A stretch of 64,000 bases of DNA from Vibrio sp. 05-20-BW147 (GTDB taxonomy: Bacteria > Pseudomonadota > Gammaproteobacteria > Enterobacterales > Vibrionaceae), in the NCBI RefSeq assembly GCF_013369385.1, contig NZ_SZTO01000019.1:1-64000 (forward strand), given 5' to 3'. The translations under genes were made by a program, and so were the position numbers. Under the pieces are notes generated by a model. That model ran no database searches, was not told the DNA's origin, and saw only the letters and a list, made by a program, of their open reading frames with translations. Of this stretch, positions 9,216 to 20,274 are shown piece after piece. Position 1 is the first letter of the stretch. Each line of letters opens with the position of its first letter.

Positions 9216-9220
9216 TAATA

Positions 9221-9691
9221 ATGACAACAAACACTCAACCTTTAGCGCTGCAACCTTTGATTCTACCGGACGCCCCCTCATGGTTTCCCTTGGCGTGGGG
9301 ATGGTGGGCCACAATTGCCGCCACACTCGTTTTTCTCTTGTCCATTTGCCTGTTTTTCCTTTGGCGTAGGAAACGCTTAAAAGCCAAACGAGCGGCGTTA
9401 CATTTATTTCTCAAACCCACCACTCCGCACACACCTTCCACGGCCATAGAGTTACTGCGTCAAGCGGCGCTGTGCTACCACTCCAGAGAGTCTATCGCCT
9501 CTTTGCACGGAGAAAAGTGGTATCAGTTTCTCGATACACAACTCGGAGACAATCGCTTTAGTAGCAAAATGTCATTGTGGCAAGCAGCGCTCTACCAAAA
9601 TGTACGAAGTGAACATGACCTCGACTTAGTTCAAGACTGCCAATTGTGGGTGGAAAAAGCGCTGCCACCTAAGCGAGGATTGCGTGGCTGA
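9221..9691 (+). CDS. DUF4381 membrane protein of the Bat operon
   Basis: This 156-residue protein has one strong membrane segment near residues 25-47 (ATIAATLVFLLSICLFFLW) followed by a basic stop-transfer (RRKRLKAKRA), and a C-terminal helical domain with the EKWYQFLDTQLG segment usual in DUF4381. Its position between DUF58 and BatA fits the family. The ATG at 9221 is taken because it lies just after the upstream stop; an in-frame upstream start at 9179 would overlap the DUF58 gene. It overlaps the next gene by 8 bp, so translation is probably coupled. Confidence 0.86.
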   Translation: MTTNTQPLALQPLILPDAPSWFPLAWGWWATIAATLVFLLSICLFFLWRRKRLKAKRAALHLFLKPTTPHTPSTAIELLRQAALCYHSRESIASLHGEKWYQFLDTQLGDNRFSSKMSLWQAALYQNVRSEHDLDLVQDCQLWVEKALPPKRGLRG

Positions 9692-10647
9692 GGGATTTCA
9701 GTTCCTTTGGTGGGGAATGTTTGTCCTCTTGCCGTTACCGTATTTGGCGTTTCGCTTGCTTCCAGAGACGAAGCCGACGCTCACCATTCATTTGGCGTAT
9801 CTGCCTAAAGAGCAAGACTCTGCTGGCGTGAAGCAAAAATTGGCCAAACTCACAACATTCGGGATTTGGCTTGCTTTGATAAGCGCGGCGGCTCGTCCGG
9901 TTTGGTTCGGCGAACCGATTGAGCACTTTCCGCAATATCGTGATCTCATGCTGGTGGTCGATCTGTCTGGCTCGATGCAACAAGAAGATATGCTGAAAGA
10001 TGGCGACTATATCGACCGTTTGAGCGCGGTAAAAAATGTTGTGTCTCAGTTTATCGAGCAGAGACAAGGTGATCGACTCGGGTTAGTGTTGTTTGCAGAC
10101 CATGCTTACTTACAAACGCCAATTACCGCAGACAGAGCCACCGTTGCCGAACAGTTAAAGCGAACTGTGATAGGCCTGATAGGGCAAAAAACCGCCATTG
10201 GTGATGGCATTGGTTTAGCCACAAAAACCTTACTCGATAGCGATGCGCCTCACCGAACTTTGATTTTGCTCAGTGATGGCAGCAACACTGCGGGGACGTT
10301 ATCCCCCCTTGAAGCGGCAGAAATTGCACAAAAATTCGGCGTAAAAATCTACACCATCGGTATTGGTGCCGGTGAGATGGAAGTCAAACAGTTTTTCATG
10401 ACTCGTAAAGTTGACACAGCGGCGGATTTGGATGAAAAAACATTAAGCCAAATTGCCACTTTGACGGGAGGTCAATATTTTCGCGCACGTAATAACGATG
10501 AGTTGCAGACGATCTATCACGCTATCAATCAACTGGAACCCGTCTCATCTGAAGCGCAAATATGGCGACCTCAACAAGAATGGTTTGCTTATCCGTTGAT
10601 GCTGGCCCTCACTCTTTCACTACTGCTGTTCTTATCTCGGAGAAATC

Positions 10648-10655
<8 letters not shown>
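9684..10655 (+). CDS. batA: BatA-type VWA membrane protein
   Basis: This 323-residue protein has an N-terminal membrane segment, a second near residues 58-72, a VWA domain with the metal-ion site DLSGS at 93-97, and a C-terminal membrane segment ending in SRRNHA. That is the BatA layout, with the VWA domain expected on the periplasmic side. The GTG start at 9684 overlaps the upstream gene by 8 bp and has GAGGA before it. It works with BatB and BatD in an envelope complex of poorly known function. Confidence 0.92.
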
Positions 10656-12414
<1,759 letters not shown>

Positions 12415-12424
12415 TCAGTAAGCA

Positions 12425-14050
12425 ATGAACCGAATCGTAACCTTTTTCATCTTGTCCATGGCGCTGCTTTTCCCACAAGTTGCATGCGCTAAAAGCATTG
12501 TCACTAGCGTTAACAAAACCAAAGTGTCGAAAAATGAAGTTGTGCAACTCATCGTGCGAGCAGATTTTTCGCTTGATGCCGATGACATTGACTTTTCATC
12601 GCTCAACCAAGACTTTTTTACCTCTGGCCCAAGGTTTCTCTCATCAAGTAACTACACCAACGGCAAGTCTTCCAAGTTAAGTGAGTGGACACTTTCGATT
12701 GCACCCAATCGAGCTGGGTATCTCACGATTCCATCTTTCAGTGCAGAAGGAGTAAGCAGTGATCCTATCGTTCTGGAAGTGTCTGTGGATCAACATGAGC
12801 CAAAGCAACAAGAGATCGTTCAATACGCATTACAACTGGCTCAAGAGACGCTCTATCCACAACAATCGACACAACTCAAAGTAGAAATCCGCATTTTGGC
12901 GGATCCGCGTCGTCTTGAAAATCCGCGAATTGCTCCACCAGCAATCTCTGGGATGCAGTTGGAACCTCTGGGGCAAAGCCGTCAGTATCAACGTGTTGAA
13001 AATGGTCTGCAAATTACCGTTATTGAACAAAATTACCGTCTGACTGCGGAAACTGAAGGGCGATTTGAGTTGTTCGGTCCACGCCTGACAGGTTCATACA
13101 TTTACGGCGATAGCCTAACAGGCTCGACCAAAATTCTCACACTTGACGCACCAGCATCAAGCCAAGTACTGACCGTCAAGCCAATCCCTACCGACGCGGT
13201 CAAACCTTGGTTACCTGCTGCTGAGTTGACACTAAAGCAAGCTTGGCTGGGTAGCAGCCCATCCACTGACAAAGTGGAACAAGGCAGCAGCGTGACTCGT
13301 GAAATTACGTTAACCGCAAAAGGCATTGACCAAAACTTGCTGCCTCCTTTGACCATTAACTATCCTGATTCTGTCAGGGTGTACAGTGAAAAGCCGGTGG
13401 TGACGCAACACGCCAATGGCGCGGTTGAAATGAAAGTAAAACAAGTGCTGATTCCGACAACCACTGGCGAGCTCACACTCCCCTCTTTGCAGTTGGACTG
13501 GTGGAACACACAAACCGATCAAGCAGACAAGGCCTTTCTTGAAGGACGGCAGTTGAACATCACGCCAAGCACGGCGCAAGTTTACACCTTGCCAGTGGGC
13601 AGTGACGAACCTGCAGCTTCTACTGACGCTCAGCATTCAGAGATACATTCTGCCCCCAATCACACCAATATTTGGTTTTATCTGACTTGGGTATTTGCCG
13701 CCTTCTGGCTGCTAAGCTCAATCTTAGCGGGTTATTGGTACAAACGCGCTAAAACGGTTCCACGCCTAGAAGGCAAAGGCGAAGAGATATCACACGTTTC
13801 ACCGTCACTTGAGCAGTGCTTAACCAGTGGTGATGCCATTCAAATTGAAGCGCGCGTACGCGCATGGATCAAACAACATGCTCCCAATACAGAGGTGCTC
13901 AATCAAATCGAACAAGAGCTGCATCTACTGCATCAAGCAACGTACGCCAATGGCAGCCGTGAATGGCCATCTGACAAATTATCAACTCTGTTAAAAACGC
14001 ATGGAAAATCACCTAACTTTAACGATGATTTTTCGCTGCCAAAACTGTAA
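12425..14050 (+). CDS. batD: BatD family protein
   Basis: This 541-residue protein has a signal peptide (hydrophobic to about residue 20, VACA then KSIV), a long beta-rich periplasmic region opening with a TSVNKTKVSKNEVVQL strand pattern, and one C-terminal membrane segment near 417-437 followed by a cytoplasmic helical tail. This is the BatD (oxygen-tolerance) family layout. It starts 10 bp after the BatB-TPR stop and ends the operon, which converges on a GGDEF gene. Confidence 0.92.
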   Translation: MNRIVTFFILSMALLFPQVACAKSIVTSVNKTKVSKNEVVQLIVRADFSLDADDIDFSSLNQDFFTSGPRFLSSSNYTNGKSSKLSEWTLSIAPNRAGYLTIPSFSAEGVSSDPIVLEVSVDQHEPKQQEIVQYALQLAQETLYPQQSTQLKVEIRILADPRRLENPRIAPPAISGMQLEPLGQSRQYQRVENGLQITVIEQNYRLTAETEGRFELFGPRLTGSYIYGDSLTGSTKILTLDAPASSQVLTVKPIPTDAVKPWLPAAELTLKQAWLGSSPSTDKVEQGSSVTREITLTAKGIDQNLLPPLTINYPDSVRVYSEKPVVTQHANGAVEMKVKQVLIPTTTGELTLPSLQLDWWNTQTDQADKAFLEGRQLNITPSTAQVYTLPVGSDEPAASTDAQHSEIHSAPNHTNIWFYLTWVFAAFWLLSSILAGYWYKRAKTVPRLEGKGEEISHVSPSLEQCLTSGDAIQIEARVRAWIKQHAPNTEVLNQIEQELHLLHQATYANGSREWPSDKLSTLLKTHGKSPNFNDDFSLPKL

Positions 14051-14072
14051 CTCATCACTGCTTAGCGCAAAC

Positions 14073-14110
14073 AAAAATCCCTTATGTGCACCAGCTCTGC
14101 ACATAAGGGA
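14073..14110 (-). terminator. Rho-independent terminator between convergent genes
   Basis: A 13-bp perfect stem (TCCCTTATGTGCA with its complement) and a 7-base loop at 14078-14110 is followed on the minus strand by ATTTTTGTTTG. It ends the GGDEF gene transcript. The hairpin may also stop readthrough from batD, although the plus side lacks a T run. Confidence 0.87.
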
Positions 14111-14157
14111 ATGAACGCTTACATCAAGGACGTTACGAGTCATCGCAACGAGAACAA

Positions 14158-16299
14158 CTACTTACTTAACGCGCATGTCTCTGCCACATTTTCCTCGTTG
14201 GCAGAGAACAAACAGACACAGTTTCTACCTCGCTCTTTTGCTTGGTAGAGTGCCACGTCGGCTTGTTGATACAATTTATCAAAATGAAGGTCTCTCCCTT
14301 TTACCGTATCGACTGAAACACCGATTGAGACAGTTAATACCTCTCCACTTGGGTTCACTTTATGGCGGATTTTTTCCTTTTCGATACAGTCTCGGATGCA
14401 CTCCGCACGTTGATAAACTGACTTTTCGTCGCTGCCTATCATAAGCAAAACGAATTCTTCACCACCAATACGACAAAAGACCTCTTCTTTTCCTGTGCTG
14501 TGATGATCGAGAATGTGGCCAATACGCATTAACGCGATATCGCCCTCCAAATGACCATAGTGATTATTGAACAGCCCAAAGTGGTCAATGTCGATGAGTA
14601 TCAAGCCAAGGGAAAGAGCTTTGTCATCTTCACGTAAGCAGATCGATTCCATGACATGCTCTAGCATCCGCCTATTACCCAATCGGGTAAGGGGATCTAG
14701 CTTAGAAAGGATATCCAGTTGACGGTTGGCTTCTTCAAGTTCCTGCGTACGCTTACGCACTTCCTTTTCTAAGTTTTCATTGAGTTCACTGATCGCTTCT
14801 TGAGCCTGGGTTCTTTGGAGAACTTCCGCCAAGCTCGATGCAAACATCCTTAACACTTCACGCAGTTGTGAGGTCAGCGGAGAACGAGTCAATAAATTAT
14901 CCACTGCAATAAAAGCAATCGGGACTTTTGTGTTGCTGGTTAACAGCGTCATTGCCCCCCAACCGAAACCAACAATATTGCAATCATGATAAATCGGGAC
15001 CGACTCTTCAAACGCCACTTCATTAGGCATAGAACGAGCCAAATTGATCAAAGCATAATCCTGTGTTTCACCAAAAAAGTACGATTCATCAACCACATTG
15101 CCTTGGATATCCGTTCCCCAAGTGCCTTGCATATACGTGCAGTGTTCATCGGTTAAAAATACCGCCATCCGATCCACACCAAGGTGTTTGATGGCAAAGG
15201 AAACTGCAGATTTGCAAACATCACTCACGGTGACACAGCGTGAGAGCTCAACCATACTCGAGTGCAGCATCCTGACATTCTGCTCTTGGCGCTTGCGAAT
15301 ATAAATTTGCGATAGCAGCGAACCAAAAGATTGCAGCATCTGCTTTTGATAACTGGTAATCGGCTTACGGTGAATGAAATTATCCAGCGCCAACCAGCCG
15401 AACGGTTCATGGCCATCACGTAGAATCAACATCACATTCCATCCCTGCCCAACCACTTGGCCTGCGGTATACAACGGAGTCTCATTCAACACAACTAGGT
15501 TGGTATCGCGAGAAGAAAGCGCGGTGACGTAATCTTCACCAAGTTGGTGTAAGTCATACTGGGTATGGAACTCGCTAACGGTATTGCCGTGTTCATCCGT
15601 ACCATAGGTACCGTTGAAACACCGTTTTTTCATGTCAAGCAGCATGAAGGTCGAACGGTCAAACCCGAGTCGATCGCGCAGCGCTTCGACCGCCATACGA
15701 TAGAGATCGTTGAGCGAGCTTGGATTGGAGATTTCCAACGCTACCTCTTGAACCAACTTCATGTTGTCGATGAACTGTTCGCGCTGATTGATTTCGTCAA
15801 TGTATTGCGCTTCTCGAATGTCACGATTTTTGATTTCTAAAGCAGCCTGCTTTTCCGCTCTGATGCATTGCCACCTTGCGGCCACCAATTGCATAACATC
15901 ATGCGTTTTTTCATACACATCGTCTGTCGAACCGACTTTCACACCTTGGATCAAAATATAGGTTCGTAGCATCGGGAAATTATCTAACATCATGATGTAG
16001 CTGTTGCTGCCCAGTAACGTTGTGTAATCCCAGCTGCAGGTGTTGATGGCGAGTGGAATTAAGCTTTCGGAGGTATCGAACTGCCTTGCCCATTGCCAAA
16101 ATGCCGAAGGAAAATCGATAAGCGACGCCGGCTCACCGCTCGAAAAGCGCACTGAAAGAGATTGATTGACGCTAGGGTCATCAAAAATGACCATCGCTTC
16201 AACTTGCAGCAATTTGGAGAGGTAATCAAACATCGTCTCAGCCAGCAATCGATGATCTCTGGTTGAGGACACTTTGCGCATAAAGCTTCGGAAATCCAC
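14158..16299 (-). CDS. Diguanylate cyclase with GAF-like sensor domains
   Basis: This 713-residue soluble protein has two GAF-like stretches in the middle (FDRSTFMLLDMKKRCF and VDRMAVFLTDEHCTYM, each followed by GTWGTD/GTYGTDEHGN-type segments). A coiled linker near 500-530 leads to a C-terminal GGDEF domain with active-site CRIGGEEF near residue 611. GGDEF enzymes make c-di-GMP from GTP. The active site looks intact, but the inhibitory RxxD site usually found five residues upstream is not visible, so product inhibition may be lost. The start is unsure: GTG at 16299 is used, and ATG at 16281 is an alternative. Vibrio cholerae also has a GGDEF gene (cdgA) next to a pst cluster, but I cannot prove orthology. 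Confidence 0.92.
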   Translation of the reverse strand: MDFRSFMRKVSSTRDHRLLAETMFDYLSKLLQVEAMVIFDDPSVNQSLSVRFSSGEPASLIDFPSAFWQWARQFDTSESLIPLAINTCSWDYTTLLGSNSYIMMLDNFPMLRTYILIQGVKVGSTDDVYEKTHDVMQLVAARWQCIRAEKQAALEIKNRDIREAQYIDEINQREQFIDNMKLVQEVALEISNPSSLNDLYRMAVEALRDRLGFDRSTFMLLDMKKRCFNGTYGTDEHGNTVSEFHTQYDLHQLGEDYVTALSSRDTNLVVLNETPLYTAGQVVGQGWNVMLILRDGHEPFGWLALDNFIHRKPITSYQKQMLQSFGSLLSQIYIRKRQEQNVRMLHSSMVELSRCVTVSDVCKSAVSFAIKHLGVDRMAVFLTDEHCTYMQGTWGTDIQGNVVDESYFFGETQDYALINLARSMPNEVAFEESVPIYHDCNIVGFGWGAMTLLTSNTKVPIAFIAVDNLLTRSPLTSQLREVLRMFASSLAEVLQRTQAQEAISELNENLEKEVRKRTQELEEANRQLDILSKLDPLTRLGNRRMLEHVMESICLREDDKALSLGLILIDIDHFGLFNNHYGHLEGDIALMRIGHILDHHSTGKEEVFCRIGGEEFVLLMIGSDEKSVYQRAECIRDCIEKEKIRHKVNPSGEVLTVSIGVSVDTVKGRDLHFDKLYQQADVALYQAKERGRNCVCLFSANEENVAETCALSK

Positions 16300-16526
16300 T
16301 GTGCTAACACCGTTTTTCTATTACAGATTCCCCAATAAGGTATCGCGCCAACACTGTGCAATCAAATGCATTCAAAATCAGCTGTTAAGTCGTTCGCATT
16401 TTCCTATCGGATTATGTCTTAAGCGAGAGAGTGTTGGCATTTTTTCTCTTGGTGATGATAACGCTTGCATCAATTTATAAATTTGCTGAATAACAGAATC
16501 GCAGCAAGCAACCGCAAAACGAATAG
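16300..16526. other. Intergenic region upstream of the GGDEF gene
   Basis: The gap between pstB and the GGDEF gene (316 bp in all) holds the pst terminator at its right side and must hold the promoter of the GGDEF gene. No convincing ORF is seen, and no operator could be named. Confidence 0.55.
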
Positions 16527-16554
16527 ACAAAAAAGCCCCTCTGAATAGAGGGGC
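16525..16554 (-). terminator. Rho-independent terminator of the pst operon
   Basis: The 8-bp stem GCCCCTCT/AGAGGGGC with a 4-base loop at 16535-16554 is followed on the minus strand by TTTTTTGTC. It lies about 62 bp past the pstB stop and closes the pstSCAB operon with no phoU gene before it. Confidence 0.93.
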
Positions 16555-16616
16555 AAAATACCATCGCTTATAGTTATAATTTCGTCTCACTATTGCGCTG
16601 TTTAGGCGCTGTGTTT

Positions 16617-17375
16617 TTAACCAAAGTCACCATTCACGTAACCACGTGTGCGATCGTCTCGCGGTTCACTGAAGATCACTTGGGTATCATTATGCTCGAC
16701 CAATTCACCCATTAAGAAAAAGGCGGTGCGATCCGAAATGCGTCGTGCCTGTTGCATCGAGTGCGTCACAATCACGATGGTGTAGTTCTTCTTCAGCTCT
16801 TCCATCAGTTCTTCAATTTTATGTGTCGCAATGGGATCAAGCGCAGAGGTTGGTTCATCCATCAGGATCACATCCGGCTCCATCGCAATGGTGCGCGCGA
16901 TACATAAACGCTGCTGTTGACCACCAGAAAGACCAAAAGCATGCGATTTTAGACGATCTTTCACTTCGTCCCATAACGCCGCGCCACGTAGTGAACGCTC
17001 GACCACTTCATCAATCTGTTTCTTGTCTTTGATGCCTTGCGCACGCAAGCCATACGCGACGTTTTCATAGATGCTCATCGGGAATGGGTTTGGCTTTTGG
17101 AACACCATGCCCACCTTAATGCGCAGATCCGCGACATCAATATTGCCGTAGATATCTTCGCCATCCATTGCCAACTTACCGGTGATCTTCACCCCTTCAA
17201 TCAGGTCATTCATTCGATTCAGACAACGTAGTAAGGTTGACTTCCCGCAACCAGATGGCCCAATCAATGCGGTGACTTGACGAACCGGAATGGGTAGATG
17301 GATCGATTTCAGCGCTCGGTTTTCACCGTAATATAAGTCTAGGTTTTCGATATCAAATTTGTTCATAGTCTTCAT
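16617..17375 (-). CDS. pstB: Phosphate ABC transporter ATP-binding protein
   Basis: This 252-residue ATPase has Walker A GPSGCGKST at residues 39-47, the PstB-specific LLRCLNRMNDLI segment, Q-loop VFQKPNPFPMSIYENV, signature LSGGQQQRLCIARTIA and Walker B VILMDEPTSALD. It powers phosphate import through PstC and PstA at the inner membrane. It is the last gene of the operon. No phoU follows, unlike the classical enterobacterial order. A start three codons later (MNKFDIE) is possible. Confidence 0.97.
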   Translation of the reverse strand: MKTMNKFDIENLDLYYGENRALKSIHLPIPVRQVTALIGPSGCGKSTLLRCLNRMNDLIEGVKITGKLAMDGEDIYGNIDVADLRIKVGMVFQKPNPFPMSIYENVAYGLRAQGIKDKKQIDEVVERSLRGAALWDEVKDRLKSHAFGLSGGQQQRLCIARTIAMEPDVILMDEPTSALDPIATHKIEELMEELKKNYTIVIVTHSMQQARRISDRTAFFLMGELVEHNDTQVIFSEPRDDRTRGYVNGDFG

Positions 17376-17427
17376 CTCTCAATTCTTTTTTATCTGCGTT
17401 TTAAGCAACTTTTAGGTTGTTTTTACG

Positions 17428-18291
17428 TTAGTAAGTCGCTGTGTTAAAACGTTTTGCAATTAACTTGGTTACCATGTTGATCAACAGCACCACCACAATC
17501 AGTACCGTGGCTGTGCCATACGCTTGGTTCCACTCTTCGATAGTAAACAGCTCAGTGGTCAATTTGTACAAATGTACGGTTAGGGTGCGTCCAGAATCCA
17601 TTAACGACTCGGGAATACGTGCCACCATGCCTGCGGTTAAGAAAACCGGAGCCGATTCACCAATCACTCGGCCAATACTCAAAATGACCGACGTAATGAT
17701 GCCTGGCATTGCGCTTGGCAGAATCAATCGCCAGATGGTGTAGATCTTTGATGCCCCTAAGCCATACGAACCTTCACGGTAAGTCTGTGGCACTGACATT
17801 AACGCTTCTTCTGTGGTGCGGATAATCACGGGCAGAATCAGGATGCTTAAGGTCAGTGCACCTGAAAGAATCGAGAACCCTAAGCCTAGAATAGCGACAA
17901 AGAACGTCATACCAAATAGGCCAAAGATGATCGAAGGAATACCCGCCAGCGATTCGGTGCAAAAACGAATTACCTTCACCAATCGGCTGCCCACTTTGGC
18001 GTATTCAGTTAGATATATGGCCGTCATGATGCCAAGTGGCGCAGCAACGGCGATCGAAGCGATGACCATGTATAGGGTTGAGACGATCATCGGGAAGATG
18101 CCGTGCTCGTCACCAGTGCGAGTGTAGTTGTCGGTAACAAAACTCCAGTTCACGTGCTGTAAACCGTTAGAAAGAATGTACCAAATGATCCAAAACAGGA
18201 AGCCAACGGTCAGTGCAGCCGCAGCCCATACCATGGCGCTTAACACACCATCTTTAAACTGTCGTGATTGTTTTAGTTTTGCGCGTTCCAT
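17428..18291 (-). CDS. pstA: Phosphate ABC transporter permease PstA
   Basis: This 287-residue inner-membrane permease has about six membrane segments. The cytoplasmic coupling loop reads EALMSVPQTYREGSYGLGASK, the EAA-type motif of PstA that contacts PstB. The SLAGIPSIIFGLFGMTFFV segment is also typical. It pairs with PstC to form the phosphate channel. It lies 21 bp after pstC and 52 bp before pstB. Confidence 0.96.
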   Translation of the reverse strand: MERAKLKQSRQFKDGVLSAMVWAAAALTVGFLFWIIWYILSNGLQHVNWSFVTDNYTRTGDEHGIFPMIVSTLYMVIASIAVAAPLGIMTAIYLTEYAKVGSRLVKVIRFCTESLAGIPSIIFGLFGMTFFVAILGLGFSILSGALTLSILILPVIIRTTEEALMSVPQTYREGSYGLGASKIYTIWRLILPSAMPGIITSVILSIGRVIGESAPVFLTAGMVARIPESLMDSGRTLTVHLYKLTTELFTIEEWNQAYGTATVLIVVVLLINMVTKLIAKRFNTATY

Positions 18292-18312
18292 AATTCAATC
18301 CTTAAGCTGCAA

Positions 18313-19245
18313 TTACTTGGCTTTTTCGCGGTTGAGATAAAGCAGTACCGCGTTAAGCGCCATAATGAACACCAGCAATACAACACCTGTCGCATACAGC
18401 GCATTGGCGTGCACGCCACTCGCATAGGACATTTCAATGGCGATATTGGCGGTTAAGGTGCGTGCGGAGTCCAGCAGACCTTCTGGCATGGCTGGGGCAT
18501 TGCCCATTACCATGATGATCGCCATGGTTTCACCCAGCGCACGGCCGATGCCGAGGATAACGCCAGTCATAATGCCGCTGCGTGCTGCAGGAACCAACAA
18601 CTTAAAGATCGTAAATATTTTGGATGCGCCCAGTGCCAGTGAGCCTTCTTTATAAGCTCTCGGTACCGCGCGAATCGAGGTTTCTGAAACCGTGATGACG
18701 GTCGGTAAGATCATCACCGCCAACACGATGATACCTGCCAGAATCGTGTTGCCCGCAGGAACATCAAACAGCTCCTGAACCAAAGGCACGATGATGACTA
18801 AGCCAAAGAAGCCATAAACAACCGACGGAATCCCCGCCAACAACTCGACTGCTGGTCGAATAATATCGGCAACCGCTTTAGGCGCAATTTCTGCAATAAA
18901 TATCGCGGTGAGCACGCCCACAGGCACGCCAACCAAAACGGCGCCAAAGGTTGAAATCATCGAAGCCACAATCATGGTTGCCACGCCATAAAGCGCCGGC
19001 GGTAGCCAATCTTGACCTAGAACGATGCCAGAAACACCCGCTTCTTGAAACGCAGGGATACTCTCTCGAATAATAAAATAAGCAATAACCGCTAAGGAAA
19101 CGATGCCGATAACGGCACTGGTGAGAAACAAACCATGGAAAATACGCTCGCGCCAATCGATGCGCTTTTGCGTACGTAAACGAGGTTTGCCGATAGCTTT
19201 AGCTTCTCTATTCATAAGCTGTTCACTATTAGTTGCGATGGTCAT
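18313..19245 (-). CDS. pstC: Phosphate ABC transporter permease PstC
   Basis: This 310-residue permease has a basic cytoplasmic N-terminus, about six membrane segments, LLAGIPSVVYGFFGLVIIV, and the coupling loop SIRAVPRAYKEGSLALGASK. Both features identify PstC. It is the partner of PstA. The gene follows pstS after an 87-bp spacer that contains a strong hairpin, a common way to keep permease levels below those of the binding protein. Confidence 0.96.
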   Translation of the reverse strand: MTIATNSEQLMNREAKAIGKPRLRTQKRIDWRERIFHGLFLTSAVIGIVSLAVIAYFIIRESIPAFQEAGVSGIVLGQDWLPPALYGVATMIVASMISTFGAVLVGVPVGVLTAIFIAEIAPKAVADIIRPAVELLAGIPSVVYGFFGLVIIVPLVQELFDVPAGNTILAGIIVLAVMILPTVITVSETSIRAVPRAYKEGSLALGASKIFTIFKLLVPAARSGIMTGVILGIGRALGETMAIIMVMGNAPAMPEGLLDSARTLTANIAIEMSYASGVHANALYATGVVLLVFIMALNAVLLYLNREKAK

Positions 19246-19284
19246 GAATCTAATCTCACAGTTCGAATAAATCGAATTGGATGG

Positions 19285-19314
19285 AAAACGCTCAGCCCAA
19301 AGTTAGGGCTGAGC
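19285..19314 (-). terminator. Hairpin between pstS and pstC (attenuator or stability element)
   Basis: A 9-bp perfect stem (GCTCAGCCC/GGGCTGAGC, 7-base loop) at 19290-19314 is followed on the minus strand by only GTTTTCC. The T run is short, so partial termination or protection of pstS mRNA from 3' decay is more likely than full termination. Confidence 0.75.
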
Positions 19315-19332
19315 AAATTAAACGAGCTTTGA

Positions 19333-20154
19333 TTAGTTAACTGAGATGTAGCCTTTCTTTTCGACGATGGCTTGCGCTTCAGGCGTCAGCATCCAATCAA
19401 GGAACTTTTGCGTTTCAGCAGATGGTTTGCCCTGCTTGTAAAGAACAAGGAATGGACGAGCGACTTTGTAAGAGCCATTTTTCACGTTGGGAATAGACGC
19501 ATCCGTGCCATCGATAGCTAGCGGGTGAACCGACTCATCAACAGTACCTAGCGAGATATAACCAATAGCGTAAGGGTTTGAAGCCACCATGGTTTTTAGT
19601 GCGCCGTTTCCATTCGCGACTTGAGCACGTTGAGAGATTGCAGACACTTCTTTACCCGAGATTTTCTTCTTCAGTTTAAGAATGTCTTCAAATGCGCCAC
19701 GTGTACCTGATGCTGTATCACGAGTAATCGCCACGATAGGTTTGTCTTCACCACCGACCTGTTTCCAGTTCGTCACTTCGCCTTTGTAGATGGCAGAAAC
19801 TTGCTCAGCAGTCAGACCTTTCAATTTGTTTTTTGGGTTTACCACCACTGCAATGCCATCACGAGCGACGACTTCTTCTACCAAAGTGGCTTCTTTCTCA
19901 GACGATTTTAGGTCACGTGAAGACATACCGAGATCTGCTGAACCGTTTTTCGCCGCTTTGACACCCGCCGATGAACCAGGGCCTTGAACTTCAATAAAAA
20001 CTTCAGGGTTTTTCTTCATGTATGTTTCAGAGAAAACTTCCATCAGTGGCGTTACGCTACTAGAACCCACTGCAGAGATCGTTTCTTTTGCTGAAGCACT
20101 TGTCACTGTCAGAGCGCTCATAAGAGCGATCGCACCGATTACTGTCTTTTTCAT
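19333..20154 (-). CDS. pstS: Periplasmic phosphate-binding protein PstS
   Basis: This 273-residue protein has a signal peptide (MKKTVIGAIALMSALTVTSASA, cleaved near ASA-KE) and the phosphate-binding segments AVGSSSVTPL, GPGSSAGVKAA, ADLGMSSR and TRDTASGTRGAFE. It delivers phosphate to PstCA. The ATG at 20154 is used because AAGGA lies 7 bp before it; the GTG one codon earlier is less likely. It is led by two Pho-box-like sites, so PhoB induction under phosphate starvation is expected. Confidence 0.97.
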   Translation of the reverse strand: MKKTVIGAIALMSALTVTSASAKETISAVGSSSVTPLMEVFSETYMKKNPEVFIEVQGPGSSAGVKAAKNGSADLGMSSRDLKSSEKEATLVEEVVARDGIAVVVNPKNKLKGLTAEQVSAIYKGEVTNWKQVGGEDKPIVAITRDTASGTRGAFEDILKLKKKISGKEVSAISQRAQVANGNGALKTMVASNPYAIGYISLGTVDESVHPLAIDGTDASIPNVKNGSYKVARPFLVLYKQGKPSAETQKFLDWMLTPEAQAIVEKKGYISVN

Positions 20155-20212
20155 CACAATATCCTTTATTGGCCGAATTGCCGTTGTGTGTCACTTGAAC
20201 GATGCCCACTTT

Positions 20213-20230
20213 AGAATGTGAATATGACAG
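20213..20230 (-). promoter_or_regulatory. Pho-box-like site, proximal, upstream of pstS
   Basis: The minus strand reads CTGTCATATTCACATTCT. The first half matches the Pho-box repeat CTGTCAT exactly and the second half is weak. It lies about 59 bp before the pstS start and in register with a stronger box 44 bp upstream. Confidence 0.6.
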
Positions 20231-20256
20231 TTGTGTTTCACTTCATTGAACCCTCT

Positions 20257-20274
20257 GTGACACATTGCTGACAG
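20257..20274 (-). promoter_or_regulatory. Pho-box-like site, distal, upstream of pstS
   Basis: The minus strand reads CTGTCAGCAATGTGTCAC, two 7-bp repeats separated by 4 bp, close to the PhoB consensus CTGTCAT-N4-CTGTCAY. The 44-bp distance to the proximal box is four 11-bp repeat periods, as expected for tandem PhoB binding on one DNA face. Confidence 0.75.

Noticed and set aside
16378..16590. 70-codon minus-strand ORF downstream of pstB
   Set aside because: It runs through the pst terminator hairpin and has no ribosome site.
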